Positions 34,186-43,446 are shown, numbered from the stretch's first letter. The stretch is DNA of 64,000 nucleotides from Micromonospora sp. CB01531 (GCF_001905095.1 NZ_LWLS01000035.1:34377-98376), one strand, 5' to 3'. Notes: generated by a model not told the origin, from the sequence alone. Made by a program: numbers and translations.

Positions 34186-35472
34186 TCACGGGGTGAGCCG
34201 GTGCAGGTCGCGGGGGAAGGCGGTCACCTCCCGGACGTTGGCCGCGCCGGTGAGTCGGGCCACGAAGCGTTCCAGGCCGATCGCGAAGCCGCCGTGCGGC
34301 GGCATGCCGTGCCGGAAGGCGTCCACGTAGCCCGCGTACGGCTCGACCGGCTCGCCGCGCGCGGCGAGGGCGGCCAGGTAGTCCTCGTACCGGTGCAGCC
34401 GCTGCCCGCCGGTGACCAGCTCCAGCCCCCGGAACAGCAGGTCGAAGCCGTTGGAGTAGGCCGGCCGGGCCGGGTCCGGATGGGTGTAGAAGGGGCGCTT
34501 CGCCATCGGGTACCCGGTGACGAAGAGGAAGTCCGAACCGTGCACGCGCAGGGCCCACTTCCCCAGCGCCCGCTCGTGGGCGGGGGCGAGGTCCGGCTCG
34601 TCGGCGGGCGCCCCGGCGATCTTCAGCGCCTCGGTGAAGTGCACGGCGGGGATCTCGGCCGGCACCTCGGGCGCCGCCACCCCGAGCGTGGCCAGCGCGG
34701 CGCCGGCCCGGTCGGCGACCGCCCCCAGCATGCCGGCGAGGGTGTCCCGCAGCACGGCCATCACGTCCCGGTGGTCGGCGACGAAGCCCAGCTCGACGTC
34801 GAGCGAGGTGTACTGGGCCAGGTGCCGCACGGTGTCGTGCGGCTCGGCCCGGAACACCGGCCCCACCTCGTACACCCGCTCGAAGACGCCGACCATGAGC
34901 TGCTTGTAGAACTGCGGCGACTGGGCCAGGTAGGCGGGCCGGCCGAACCAGTCCAGCGCGAACACGTTCGCCCCGCTCTCGGTCGACGACGCCACCACCT
35001 TCGGGGTGTGGATCTCCACGAAGTCACGGGTGTCCAGGGCGGCCCGGAAGCCGGCCACCGCTGCCGCCGAGATCCGCAGCGCCGCCGAGCGGGTCGGGTG
35101 GCGCAGCGCGGTCGGCGCGTGGTCCAGCTGGGTGGGCAGGGTGGCGGTGAGCGCCGGCCGGTACAGGTCGAACGGCGGCGGGACGGCGGGTGGGCCGAGC
35201 GGTCGTACCGTCGGCGTGGTGAGCTCGACCCCGGCGGGTGCCGTGTCGTTCGCGACCACCGTGCCGACGACCTCGACGACGGTCTCCTCGGTGAGCTTCT
35301 CGACGGCCGCGCGCACCGCCGGGTCGGCGACCACCACCTGGGCCAGGCCGGCGGCGTCGCGGACGATCAGGAAGGCCACCGACTTGAGCAGCCGGCGGCG
35401 GTGCACCCAGCCGGCGATCCGGACGGACTCGCCGACGTGGGCGGACAGTTGGGTGGACAGGATGCGTTGCAC
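34186..35472 (-). CDS. aspS: Archaeal-type aspartyl-tRNA synthetase (class IIb), T-box controlled
   Basis: A 428-residue AspRS lacking the bacterial GAD insertion, hence archaeal type. Seen: an OB-fold anticodon domain (RIAGWVHRRRLLKSVAFLIVRD), motif 1 region (IHTPKVVASSTESGANVF), motif 2 FRAEPHDTVRHLAQYTSLD and motif 3 GGFAIGLERFVARL. The anticodon domain has His in GWVH and Pro in TAPAG; in the literature His/Pro at comparable sites mark non-discriminating AspRS2, but I cannot align rigorously. GTG 35472 follows a GGAGG site that the T-box leader can hide. The main bacterial AspRS must be elsewhere. Confidence 0.93.
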   Translation of the reverse strand: MQRILSTQLSAHVGESVRIAGWVHRRRLLKSVAFLIVRDAAGLAQVVVADPAVRAAVEKLTEETVVEVVGTVVANDTAPAGVELTTPTVRPLGPPAVPPPFDLYRPALTATLPTQLDHAPTALRHPTRSAALRISAAAVAGFRAALDTRDFVEIHTPKVVASSTESGANVFALDWFGRPAYLAQSPQFYKQLMVGVFERVYEVGPVFRAEPHDTVRHLAQYTSLDVELGFVADHRDVMAVLRDTLAGMLGAVADRAGAALATLGVAAPEVPAEIPAVHFTEALKIAGAPADEPDLAPAHERALGKWALRVHGSDFLFVTGYPMAKRPFYTHPDPARPAYSNGFDLLFRGLELVTGGQRLHRYEDYLAALAARGEPVEPYAGYVDAFRHGMPPHGGFAIGLERFVARLTGAANVREVTAFPRDLHRLTP

Positions 35473-35476
35473 GGTT

Positions 35477-35790
35477 ACCTCCTCGATCAATCGCAACGCG
35501 ATCCCCGGGAGGTGTGGGCGAGCGGGATCCTCGCGGTGCCACCACACCTTCGCCCCCGCCGGAGCGGGAGCCTCGTTCGTCGCCCGTGACGGGGGCCAGC
35601 CGGCGGGCTCTACTGGGCGCGGTGAGCAGGGTCACCCGCTCCACCGGAGGCGTGGAGAGGGGGTCCTGCCGGGCACAAGCGCCGTTCTTCCCGCAGCTCG
35701 GGAGGGTCTTCACGCGCCGGCGCCAGACCGCCTTCCAGCAACCGGCGGCTCTCTGCGCTGGCGGGTCGGCGCGCTACTCGGCTCCGTCGC
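35477..35790 (-). promoter_or_regulatory. T-box riboswitch (tRNA-Asp, translational type) upstream of aspS
   Basis: On the minus strand: Stem I base GGAG/CTCC (35785-35782 with 35704-35701), then AGTA, helices GCGCGCC/GGCGCGT, CGCCAG/CTGGCG and CCGCC/GGCGG, AGAGAG bulge and GGTTGCTGGAA loop. The specifier loop TGAAGACC carries GAC (35708-35706). The antisequestrator has GGTGTGG/CCACACC (35548-35542 with 35517-35511), 7-nt bulge TGGCACC and GCGAG/CTCGC. ACCTCC (35513-35508) can instead pair with the ribosome site GGAGGT (35482-35477). A -10 like TAGCGT at 35808-35803 fits a start near 35796. The remainder of the gap to lipA is its upstream region. Confidence 0.92.
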
Positions 35791-35933
35791 AGCTTTGCCG
35801 GCACGCTAGCACCCCGCACCGGCCCCTGTGACGGCCTTTTTTCACCGCCGGTGTCCGGTGTCACAACATCTGCGGCGTGACGCCGGTCGCCCGACGTTCA
35901 TCGACGGCCACCGTCCGGCGTAGGCTCGGATTC

Positions 35934-36923
35934 GTGACGATCGAGCACTCCACGCCGACGACCCCGCAGGCCGGCCGCACCGCGACCGCGGCACCCGAGG
36001 GGCGGCGGCTGCTGCGGATCGAGGCGCGCAACGCCGAGACGCCGATCGAGCGCAAGCCGCCGTGGATCAAGGTCAAGGCCAAGATGGGGCCGGAGTACAC
36101 CCAGCTGCGCGGGCTGGTCTCGCGCGAGGGGCTGCACACCGTCTGCCAGGAGGCCGGCTGTCCCAACATCTACGAGTGCTGGGAGGACCGGGAAGCCACC
36201 TTCCTCATCGGTGGCGACCAGTGCACCCGGCGCTGCGACTTCTGCCAGATCGACACCGGCAAGCCGGCCGAGTTCGACGCCGACGAGCCGCGCCGGGTCG
36301 CCGAGTCGGTGGCCGCGATGGGCCTGCGCTACGCGACCATCACCGGCGTCGCCCGCGACGACCTGCCCGACGGCGGCGCCTGGCTCTACGCCGAGACGGT
36401 CCGGCAGATCCACGCCCTCCAGTCCGGGTGCGGCGTCGAGCTGCTGATCCCCGACTTCAACGCGGTCCCGGAGCAGCTCGCCGAGGTCTTCGGGTCGCGG
36501 CCCGAGGTGCTGGCGCACAACGTGGAGACCGTGCCGCGGATCTTCAAGCGGATCCGGCCGGCGTTCCGCTACGAGCGCTCCCTCGACGTGATCCGCCAGG
36601 CCCGGGCCGCCGGCCTGGTCACCAAGAGCAACCTGATCCTCGGCATGGGCGAGGAGCGGGCCGAGGTGTCCCAGGCGCTGCGCGACCTGCACGAGGCCGG
36701 CTGCGAGCTGATCACCATCACGCAATACCTGCGCCCCTCCCCCCGGCACCACCCGGTCACCCGCTGGGTCAAGCCGGAGGAGTTCGTCGAGCTGCGCGAG
36801 GAGGCCGAGGAGATCGGCTTCGCCGGCGTGATGAGCGGCCCGCTGGTCCGCTCGTCGTACCGGGCCGGGCGTCTCTACCAGCAGGCGCTCGCCGCCCGCG
36901 AGGGCGTCCGCGCCGCCGGCTGA
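35934..36923 (+). CDS. lipA: Lipoyl synthase (radical SAM)
   Basis: A 329-residue radical-SAM enzyme inserting two sulfurs into octanoyl groups. Auxiliary cluster cysteines Cys71, Cys76, Cys82 ([12 protein letters not shown]), SAM cluster Cys97, Cys101, Cys104 (CTRRCDFCQ), and the C-terminal RSSYRAG serine ligand are all present. GTG 35934 gives [11 protein letters not shown]; a longer frame from 35877 adds Arg-rich residues. Divergent from the T-box/aspS transcript. Completes lipoate synthesis with LipB for SucB and glycine-cleavage H protein. Confidence 0.97.
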   Translation: MTIEHSTPTTPQAGRTATAAPEGRRLLRIEARNAETPIERKPPWIKVKAKMGPEYTQLRGLVSREGLHTVCQEAGCPNIYECWEDREATFLIGGDQCTRRCDFCQIDTGKPAEFDADEPRRVAESVAAMGLRYATITGVARDDLPDGGAWLYAETVRQIHALQSGCGVELLIPDFNAVPEQLAEVFGSRPEVLAHNVETVPRIFKRIRPAFRYERSLDVIRQARAAGLVTKSNLILGMGEERAEVSQALRDLHEAGCELITITQYLRPSPRHHPVTRWVKPEEFVELREEAEEIGFAGVMSGPLVRSSYRAGRLYQQALAAREGVRAAG

Positions 36924-37017
36924 GGCCCGGCCGCCGGCGCGGACCGGGCCACCCGCCGGCTGAGTCCGGGCGGGGGCGCCGGCCGCGTCACCCGCCGCCG
37001 GCCACCGACCGGATGCC

Positions 37018-38808
37018 ATGATCGCAGGCATGACCGCCGGGGTACGCCAGGAGCCACGCGAGGGCGCCCGCCCGCGCCCGCCCCTGCGGCCCCGGCTGCC
37101 GGTGCTGCTCGCGCTGCTCGTCGGGCTGGCCGGGGTCGGGTACCGGCTGGCGCTGCTGCTCGCCGACGCTCCGCCCACCAACAGCGACGAGGCGACGATG
37201 GGCCTGGCCGCCCTGCACATCGCCCGCGGGCAGGACCTCCCGGTCTGGTTCTACGGGCAGGCGTACATGGGGACGCTGGAGGCGTACCTGGCCGCGCCGC
37301 TCGTCGCCCTCGCCGGCCCGTCGATGCTCGCGCTGCGGCTGCCCACCCTCGCGCTCTACGCACTCTTCCTCGCCCTGTCCTGGCGACTCACCCGCCGGCT
37401 CGGCGGAGATGCCTGGTTCGCCCTGCTGGTCGTCGGCTTCCTCGCGCTCGGATCGGACCGCGTCGTCAAGAACCAGCTCATCGCCGGGGGCGGCTACCCC
37501 GAGCTGAACCCGGCCGGAGTCGCGCTCGCCCTGCTCACCGTCGGGTTGTGCGCCGGCGGCTCGGCCCGACCTGCCAGCGGGTCGGGGCTGCGCGCCGGCG
37601 GGGCGCGACTGCTCCGGTGGGCGGCCTGGGGGCTGGTGTCCGGGCTGATGCTCTGGGTCGACCCGCTGCTGCTGCCGTACATCCTCGGGACCGGCGCGGT
37701 GCTGGTGGCCCGCCGCCGACGGGAGCTGGCCGGCCGGGCCGGGCTGGTGGTGGCCGGCACGCTGCTGCTCGGCGCGGCGCCGATGCTGCTGGACAGCCTC
37801 CGGCACGGCCGCAACCCGCTGGCCGCGGTCCTGGCCGCCGGCGGCGGAGACGCGGCGGCGGGCTGGAGCGAGCGGCTGTACGGCGGCCTGGTGCTCGGGC
37901 CGCCGCTCGGCATGGGCTTCTGCTCGCCGAGCCACTGCGCCGGCTGGCACCTCTGGTGGGCCGTCGCGTTCCCGGTGCTGCTACTCCTCGGGGCGGTGGC
38001 CGCCTGGCGCACCCTCCGCACGCCGGTGGCGCCGGCCGGCGGTACGGGGTCCGACGACGATTCGGGCGGCCTGGACGAGCGGCGGGACTCGGCGGCGGTG
38101 CGGCTGGCGCTGCTCGCCGGAGCGGCGGCCGTGCTGGCGGCGTACACGGTGAGCAGCGCGGCCGGACAGACACCGGTGGAGAGCGCCCGCTACCTCTCCT
38201 GCCTGGCGGTCGCCACCCCCGCCCTGATCTGGCCGCTGTGGCGTGCCGTGCTCCCCGCTCCACGCCAGGTCGGCGATCTGGCGGTGTCCGGGTCGGTCGG
38301 ACAGCACCGCCTCGGCGACGTGGAGTCCACCGGCGCCGAGCCGGCCGGCGGAGGCGGGCCGGCGGAGGGCGGCCCGCTCTCCCGGGTGGCGGCCCTGGCG
38401 GCGGTCGCCGTGCTGGCCACCATGTTCGGTACCGCGGGGGCCGCCACCGCCGGGGCGATGGCCCGGGTCCCGGACATCCACGCCGAGGCCGAGCGGCACC
38501 GCGCGCTCGTCGACACCCTCGGCGGACTGGGCGTACGGCACGTGCGCGGCGGCTACTGGACCTGCAACCGGCTCACCTTTGCCACCGGGGAGGACGTGGT
38601 CTGCGCGGTGGTCGACGACGAACTGCGCCCGGGCTTCGACCGGCTGCCGAGCTACCGGCGGGCGGTGGCGGCCGACCCGGGCGCGGCCTGGGTCGCGCCG
38701 GCCGGCTCCCCGGTGGCCGCCCGGCTCGACCAGCGGCTCGGCCCCGACCCGGGCGCCCTCGACGTGGTCACCGTCGCGGACTGGCGGATCTACCTCCCCC
38801 GCCCCTGA
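37018..38808 (+). CDS. GT39/ArnT-like GT-C membrane glycosyltransferase
   Basis: A 596-residue membrane protein with about eleven helices. The first luminal loop LADAPPTNSDEATMGLAALHIARGQDLPVWFYGQAYMGTLEAYLAAPL has the acidic DE pair and YGQ..GTLE pattern of polyprenyl-phosphate-sugar dependent transferases. The C-terminal part (about 490-596) is soluble and extracytoplasmic. ATG 37018 or 37030. It probably adds mannose or another sugar to a protein or envelope glycan. Ends ten bases from the convergent LuxR regulator. Confidence 0.8.
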   Translation: MIAGMTAGVRQEPREGARPRPPLRPRLPVLLALLVGLAGVGYRLALLLADAPPTNSDEATMGLAALHIARGQDLPVWFYGQAYMGTLEAYLAAPLVALAGPSMLALRLPTLALYALFLALSWRLTRRLGGDAWFALLVVGFLALGSDRVVKNQLIAGGGYPELNPAGVALALLTVGLCAGGSARPASGSGLRAGGARLLRWAAWGLVSGLMLWVDPLLLPYILGTGAVLVARRRRELAGRAGLVVAGTLLLGAAPMLLDSLRHGRNPLAAVLAAGGGDAAAGWSERLYGGLVLGPPLGMGFCSPSHCAGWHLWWAVAFPVLLLLGAVAAWRTLRTPVAPAGGTGSDDDSGGLDERRDSAAVRLALLAGAAAVLAAYTVSSAAGQTPVESARYLSCLAVATPALIWPLWRAVLPAPRQVGDLAVSGSVGQHRLGDVESTGAEPAGGGGPAEGGPLSRVAALAAVAVLATMFGTAGAATAGAMARVPDIHAEAERHRALVDTLGGLGVRHVRGGYWTCNRLTFATGEDVVCAVVDDELRPGFDRLPSYRRAVAADPGAAWVAPAGSPVAARLDQRLGPDPGALDVVTVADWRIYLPRP

Positions 38809-38822
38809 CCCGGGCGGGTCAG
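38805..38822. terminator. Small hairpin across convergent stop codons
   Basis: CTGACCC/GGGTCAG (7 bp, 4-nt loop) includes the stop codons of both the GT39-like gene and the LuxR gene. Weak candidate. Confidence 0.4.
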
Positions 38823-41740
38823 CGGGGGGTGGGGTCGAGCAGACCGAGGCGGTGGGCCAGCGCAGCCGCCTCCACCCGATTGCTCACGTCCAGCTTGGCG
38901 ATGATCCGGGACACGTGGACGCTGGCTGTCTTCGGCGAGATGAAGAGCCGCTCGGCGATCCGGCTGTTGCTGTGTCCCTCGGCGACCAGCCGCAGCACCT
39001 CCTGCTCGCGGCTGGTGAGCAGGTCCGGCCCGGGACGGCCGCCGCCGCGCAGCCCGACCCGGCGGGCCAGGACGGCAGCCTGCTCGCCCAGCGGCGTGGC
39101 GCCGAGCCGGGCGGCGATGTCGCCGGCCTCGCGTACACCGGCGGCGCAGGTGTCCCGTTCGCCGGCGGAGGCGGCCGCCTCGGCCAGCCCGAGCAACGCC
39201 CGGCCCAGCGGGTACGGCTGCCCGACCGCCCGCCACTCCGCCACCGCCGCCCGCCAGGCCGCCAGCGCCACGCCGCCACCACCGACGGCAGGAGCGCCGG
39301 CACCAGCCAGGATCGCGGTGACCTGGGCGGCGTGTGCCCGTTCCGCCGGATAGCGGACGGGCAGGGCGGCGGCCACGGCGGACACCTCACCGGCCAGTTC
39401 GGCGTCACCGGCCAGCACGGCGGTCCGCGCCGCGGCGCTGAGCACCGGCCACCCCTCGCGGGGCAGGTCGACCAGGCGCTCGTCGGCCAGGGCGGCACGG
39501 CTCGCCTCGAGCGCCGCTGTCTTGTCGTCGGCCGCGAGGGCGGCCTCGATCCGCAGCTCGCGCAGCGGCAGCCGGTGGTTCGGCCAGAGGTACGGCCGGG
39601 CCAGGAAGGCCAGCGCCCGCCCGACCAGCTCGTCGGCGGCGGGGTGCGCCCGGGCCAGCCGAAGCCCGGCGCGGAGCTGCAGCCAGTGCAGCCCGGAGAC
39701 GCCCGGCGGGTCGATCCGGGCCGCCTCCGCGCAGGCCGCGTCGGCCTCGTCCCAGCGCCCCAGGGCGATCAGCGCCTCGGCCCGGTTCGACAGCAGGTAC
39801 GCCCCCGTGGAGCGGCTGATCCCGACCCGGCGCGCCTCGCTCACCCCGGCCGCGGCTGCCTCCGCCGACTCCTCGTAGCTGCCCAGCTCGTAGAGCACGT
39901 CGGAGAGGTAGACCAGGGCACTGACCAGCGCCGGCGCGTTGTTGGTGGCCCGGGCCCGGGCCTCCGCCCGGCGCAGCTCGGCCAGCCCCAGATCGGGGGC
40001 CTTGTCGGTCCGACAGAGCATGGCGATCCGGGTGGGCAACAGCGCCAGGTCCTCGCCGATCGCCTCGGCCGCGGCCATCGCCTCGGCGGCCACCGACGCG
40101 GCCTGCTCGGGATCGATCTTCACCAGGTGCGCCGCGATGTCGGCGAGCACGCCCACCCGCTCCGGCCCGTCCGGCACCCCGGCCGCCAGCCGGTACGCCG
40201 CACCCAGCTCGGCCGCACCGTCGCTCTTGCCGAGCAGCGCCAGCAGCCGGCCGCGCTGGTCGAGCAGGCGGGCCGCACGCAGCGGCTCGGCCTCGGTGTC
40301 CACCTCGGCCAGCGCGGCCCGGGTGAGGGTCAACCCGCGGCTGTAGTCGCCGGCCGTGGTGGCCGCGCCCAGGGTCTCCTCCAGCACCCGCAGGTGGTCC
40401 ATGCCGAGCCGCTCGGCGGCGTCGGGCACCAGCTCCCACAGTTCGAGGACCCGTTCCAGCAGCCGGCTCTGCTCGGCGTACGCGTACCGGTCGGCGGCGG
40501 CGCAGGCGGCGACGCGGGCGGCGATCAGGGCGCGCGGGTGGTCGTGTGCCGCGTACCAGTGGTGGGCGATCTCGGCCGGGGCGCGACCGGCGGCCACCAG
40601 GTGCGGCTGTGCCTCGATCGCGGCGGCGTACCGGGCGTGCAGCCGGGCGTGCTCGCCGGGGAGCAGTTCGTCGTGCACGGCCTCCCGGACCAGGGCGTGC
40701 CGGAACTCGTAGTCGCCGTCCGGGTCGGCCACCACGAGCTGGGCGGCCACGGCGGCGCGCAGTGCGTCCTCCAGCTCGGGCTCGGGCAGGCCGGCGACCT
40801 CGGCGAGCAGCTCGTGGGCGAAGCGGGTGCCACCGGCGGCGGCGATCCGCAGCACCCGCTGGGCGGGCTCGGGCAGCCGATCCACGCGGGCCAGCAGCAA
40901 GTCGCGCAGGGTCTCCGGCAGCACCGCGCAGCCGACGGGGTCGCCGGCGGCGGCCAGCTCCTCGATGAAGAACGGGTTGCCCTGGGTACGGCGGTGCACG
41001 TCGTCGACGGCCCGCGGGGGTGGCTCGGCACCGAGAAGGTCGGTGAGGATGGCGGCGGTGCCCTCCCGGTCGAGCCGGCTCAGCTCGACCCGGTCCACCC
41101 CACGCGCCCGGTCCAGCTCGGCGAGGAACGGCCGCAGCGGGTGGCCGCGGTGCAGCTCGTCGGTGCGGAAGGTGCAGACCAGCAGCAGGCGGGCGGCGCG
41201 GGCGGCCCGCACCAGGAAACCGATCAGGTCACGGGTGGACCGGTCGGCCCAGTGCAGGTCCTCGATGACCAGCACCAGCGGCCGTTCCTCGGCGATCCGC
41301 CGGAACAGGTCGGCGACCAGGTCGAACAGGTAGCCGCGCGGGGTGTCCGAGACGGGCAGGCCGGTGGGCGCGGCCACGCCGGCCGGCACCCGGGCCAGCT
41401 CGGGCAGCAGCCGGGCGAACTCCGCCTCGTACCCGGCGAAGGCGGCCGGGCCGTCGCGGCGCAGCACCTCGCGCAGCGCGGCGCCGAACGGCGCGAAGGG
41501 CAGGCCGGCCTCGCCCAGCTCCAGGCACTGGCCGACCAGCACCCGCGCCCCGGCGGCGCCGGCCTGGGTGCCGAACTCCTCCAGTAGCCGGGTCTTGCCG
41601 ACGCCGGCCTCGCCGCCCACCAGGACGGTGGCGGGCTCCCCGGCCCGGGCCCGGCCGAACGCGTCGCGCAGCCCGGTCAGCTCCGGCTGGCGGCCGACGA
41701 GGACGGTGCTGGCGGCGCGTACTGTCACGGCATCGAGCAT
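38819..41740 (-). CDS. Large ATP-binding LuxR (LAL) family transcriptional regulator
   Basis: A 973-residue LAL/MalT-type regulator. The N-terminal AAA/STAND ATPase has Walker A GGEAGVGKTR (about 42-51) and Walker B VLVIEDLHWADRST. The middle 600 residues are TPR-like helices (binding or oligomerisation). The C-terminal 65 residues form the LuxR HTH, LTSREQEVLRLVAEGHSNSRIAERLFISPKT. ATG 41740 (MLDAVTVRAASTVLVGRQPEL) is preferred; a longer frame adds about 57 Ala/Pro residues. In actinomycetes these often activate secondary metabolism or catabolic genes, but no such cluster lies nearby. Target unknown. Confidence 0.93.
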   Translation of the reverse strand: MLDAVTVRAASTVLVGRQPELTGLRDAFGRARAGEPATVLVGGEAGVGKTRLLEEFGTQAGAAGARVLVGQCLELGEAGLPFAPFGAALREVLRRDGPAAFAGYEAEFARLLPELARVPAGVAAPTGLPVSDTPRGYLFDLVADLFRRIAEERPLVLVIEDLHWADRSTRDLIGFLVRAARAARLLLVCTFRTDELHRGHPLRPFLAELDRARGVDRVELSRLDREGTAAILTDLLGAEPPPRAVDDVHRRTQGNPFFIEELAAAGDPVGCAVLPETLRDLLLARVDRLPEPAQRVLRIAAAGGTRFAHELLAEVAGLPEPELEDALRAAVAAQLVVADPDGDYEFRHALVREAVHDELLPGEHARLHARYAAAIEAQPHLVAAGRAPAEIAHHWYAAHDHPRALIAARVAACAAADRYAYAEQSRLLERVLELWELVPDAAERLGMDHLRVLEETLGAATTAGDYSRGLTLTRAALAEVDTEAEPLRAARLLDQRGRLLALLGKSDGAAELGAAYRLAAGVPDGPERVGVLADIAAHLVKIDPEQAASVAAEAMAAAEAIGEDLALLPTRIAMLCRTDKAPDLGLAELRRAEARARATNNAPALVSALVYLSDVLYELGSYEESAEAAAAGVSEARRVGISRSTGAYLLSNRAEALIALGRWDEADAACAEAARIDPPGVSGLHWLQLRAGLRLARAHPAADELVGRALAFLARPYLWPNHRLPLRELRIEAALAADDKTAALEASRAALADERLVDLPREGWPVLSAAARTAVLAGDAELAGEVSAVAAALPVRYPAERAHAAQVTAILAGAGAPAVGGGGVALAAWRAAVAEWRAVGQPYPLGRALLGLAEAAASAGERDTCAAGVREAGDIAARLGATPLGEQAAVLARRVGLRGGGRPGPDLLTSREQEVLRLVAEGHSNSRIAERLFISPKTASVHVSRIIAKLDVSNRVEAAALAHRLGLLDPTPR

Positions 41741-41907
41741 GCCATGGCGGGCGCCGACACCCACCCGGCCGACCGGCCGGTCCGGGCTGCCGCCGGCCGC
41801 CGGTCCGGCCGCCCCCGTGGCGGCCGGGGACGTCGCCGGACCGGGCATCGCGGTCGCGTCCCGGCCGCCCGGGGCGGTCGCCGCGACGGCCGGCACGGCG
41901 AGGGTGG

Positions 41908-42078
41908 TCACCGGCGGCCGTCGACGGTACGGGCGGCCTGGTGCCGGCGGCTGAGCCAGCTGCGCGGGTGGCGGCGGGGCAGCGATCGGGCGAGCCGGTC
42001 GCGGGCCGCGTCGGCCTGGAGCTCGGCGGCGTGGCTGCGGTGGATGGTGAGCAGAAGCTCTGCGTCGTTGCCGAACAT
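41908..42078 (-). CDS. Small basic protein upstream of the LuxR regulator
   Basis: A 56-residue protein: MFGNDAELLLTIHRSHAAELQADAARDRLARS, amphipathic helix, then an Arg/Trp-rich tail. ATG 42078 follows GGGGA. A 14-codon upstream extension is unlikely. It reads in the same direction as the LuxR gene, 167 bp upstream of its start. Similar small proteins are common in actinomycetes; function unknown. Confidence 0.65.
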   Translation of the reverse strand: MFGNDAELLLTIHRSHAAELQADAARDRLARSLPRRHPRSWLSRRHQAARTVDGRR

Positions 42079-42289
42079 CTCGGTTTCCCCTGTCGTGCGG
42101 TGTCGTTTCGCGGTCGACACTGACTTTCCGCGCGAAGGTGCCCCCGGGGCATGAGTCCCCTGCCTGATCTTCGGCGTCGCCCCCTCCTTACCGGGACGGC
42201 TCAGGGGGCGGACGGCGGCGTAAGGTACTCAGCCGCGGAGGGCCGGCCGGGAATCAACGGGTGGCGGGGCGCCCACTAGACTCTCAGGC

Positions 42290-42979
42290 ATGGCAAAGCC
42301 CCAGGAGAAGGTCTCGTTCGGCCAGCGGCTGAAGCAGATCGGGATGGTGTTCCGGTTCACCGCCAAGCAGGACCGGTGGTTCGCGCCGCTGGTCGCCGCG
42401 GCGGTGCTGATCCCGCTCGCGCTCACCGTGGTCGCGGTCATTCTCTATGGCTGGCTCTGGCTGCCGATCGGCATCCTGCTCGCCCTGCTCGCCGTGCTGA
42501 TCGTGCTCAACCTGCGGTCCAACACGGCGATGATGAGCGCCGCCGAGGGGCAGCCCGGCGCGGCGGCGCAGATCATGGAGAGCATGCGGGGCGACTGGCG
42601 GGTCACCCCGGCCGTCAGCTCCACCACCCAGATGGACATGGTCCACCTGGTGCTCGGCCGTCCCGGCGTGATCCTGCTGGCCGAGGGCAACCCGCAGCGC
42701 GTCCGGGGCCTGCTGGGCCAGGAGAAGCGCCGGCTGGCCAAGGTGATCGGCACCGCCCCCCTGCACGACTACGTGATCGGGCAGGGCGAGGACGAGCTGC
42801 CGATCCGCAAGCTGCGCACCACCCTGATGCGGCTGCCCCGCTCCCTCTCCCCCAAGGACGTCAACGCCCTCGACAAGCGGCTCAAGGCGCTCACCGCCCG
42901 CCCGCAGATGCCCAAGGGCGCGATCCCCAAGAACATGCGGCCGCCGCGCGGCGCGTTCCGCCAGACCCGGGGTCGCTGA
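42290..42979 (+). CDS. DUF4191 family membrane protein
   Basis: A 229-residue protein with a basic N-terminus (QRLKQIGMVFRFTAKQDRW), two adjacent membrane helices (about 31-77) and a cytoplasmic C-terminal region with the family motifs VIGTAPLHDYVIGQGEDELPIRKL and RPGVILLAEGNPQRVRGLL. This is the actinobacterial DUF4191 layout, often found near lipA, lpdA or glnA as here. Function unknown. Followed by a strong hairpin. Confidence 0.92.
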   Translation: MAKPQEKVSFGQRLKQIGMVFRFTAKQDRWFAPLVAAAVLIPLALTVVAVILYGWLWLPIGILLALLAVLIVLNLRSNTAMMSAAEGQPGAAAQIMESMRGDWRVTPAVSSTTQMDMVHLVLGRPGVILLAEGNPQRVRGLLGQEKRRLAKVIGTAPLHDYVIGQGEDELPIRKLRTTLMRLPRSLSPKDVNALDKRLKALTARPQMPKGAIPKNMRPPRGAFRQTRGR

Positions 42980-42995
42980 CCCCCGCCGTACGCGT

Positions 42996-43029
42996 GAAGG
43001 AGCCGGCCCCGTGCGGGGCCGGCTCCTTC
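42996..43029. terminator. Strong bidirectional terminator between DUF4191 and RDD genes
   Basis: A perfect 16-bp stem (42996-43011 with 43014-43029) with a two-base loop and a GTCGT tail, 16 bases after the DUF4191 stop. Confidence 0.9.
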
Positions 43030-43047
43030 GTCGTCGGGGCGCCCGGG

Positions 43048-43446
43048 TCAGCGGGGGGCGGCGACGATCACCGAGCCGGTGAGGCGGTCGTGCAGCCCGC
43101 GGCGGTGCTCGTCCATGATCACGGCGGGCACCACGAGGGCGAGCAGCACGCCGCGGAGCAGGGCCCGGACCAGCCCGATCCGTCCGCCGTCGGCCCAGGC
43201 CAGGCAGCGGATCCTCGTGACGTACATGCCGGGGGTCTGGGCGAAGAGGCCGAGGAAGAGGGCGTATTCCAGGACCAGCACCAGGACCGGGGCCCAGCCG
43301 TCCCGGACCGGGTCGGCGAAGAGATTGGAGATCAGCAGGCAGAGCACCCAGTCGATGACCAGCGCGCCGAAGCGGCGGCCGAGGCTCGGGGGCGTGAAGG
43401 TCGGGTCCGCGGCGGGCGGCACCGGCACGGCGGCGGTATCGGTCAC
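43048..43446 (-). CDS. RDD family membrane protein
   Basis: A 132-residue protein with about three membrane helices. The RDD pattern starts with LGRRFGALVIDWVLCLL (Arg, then Asp in helix one); later motifs are TPGMYVTRIRCLAW and HRRGLHDRLTGSVIV. GTG 43446 or TTG 43455 could start it. Position beside DUF4191 and glnA1 is a common actinobacterial order. RDD proteins are small membrane proteins of mostly unknown role. Confidence 0.88.
   Translation of the reverse strand: MTDTAAVPVPPAADPTFTPPSLGRRFGALVIDWVLCLLISNLFADPVRDGWAPVLVLVLEYALFLGLFAQTPGMYVTRIRCLAWADGGRIGLVRALLRGVLLALVVPAVIMDEHRRGLHDRLTGSVIVAAPR

Noticed and set aside
35830..35842. T-run (TTTTTT) after GACGGCC as a terminator
   Set aside because: No stable stem precedes it on the plus strand and it lies in a divergent promoter region.
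38243..41587. A 1114-residue plus-strand frame
   Set aside because: It is antisense to the LuxR regulator, whose ATPase and HTH motifs are clear; the composition is rich in Gly, Gln and Arg without domains.
38819..41740. Biosynthetic cluster suggested by the LAL regulator
   Set aside because: No PKS, NRPS, terpene or RiPP gene lies within the window; the neighbours are core genes.
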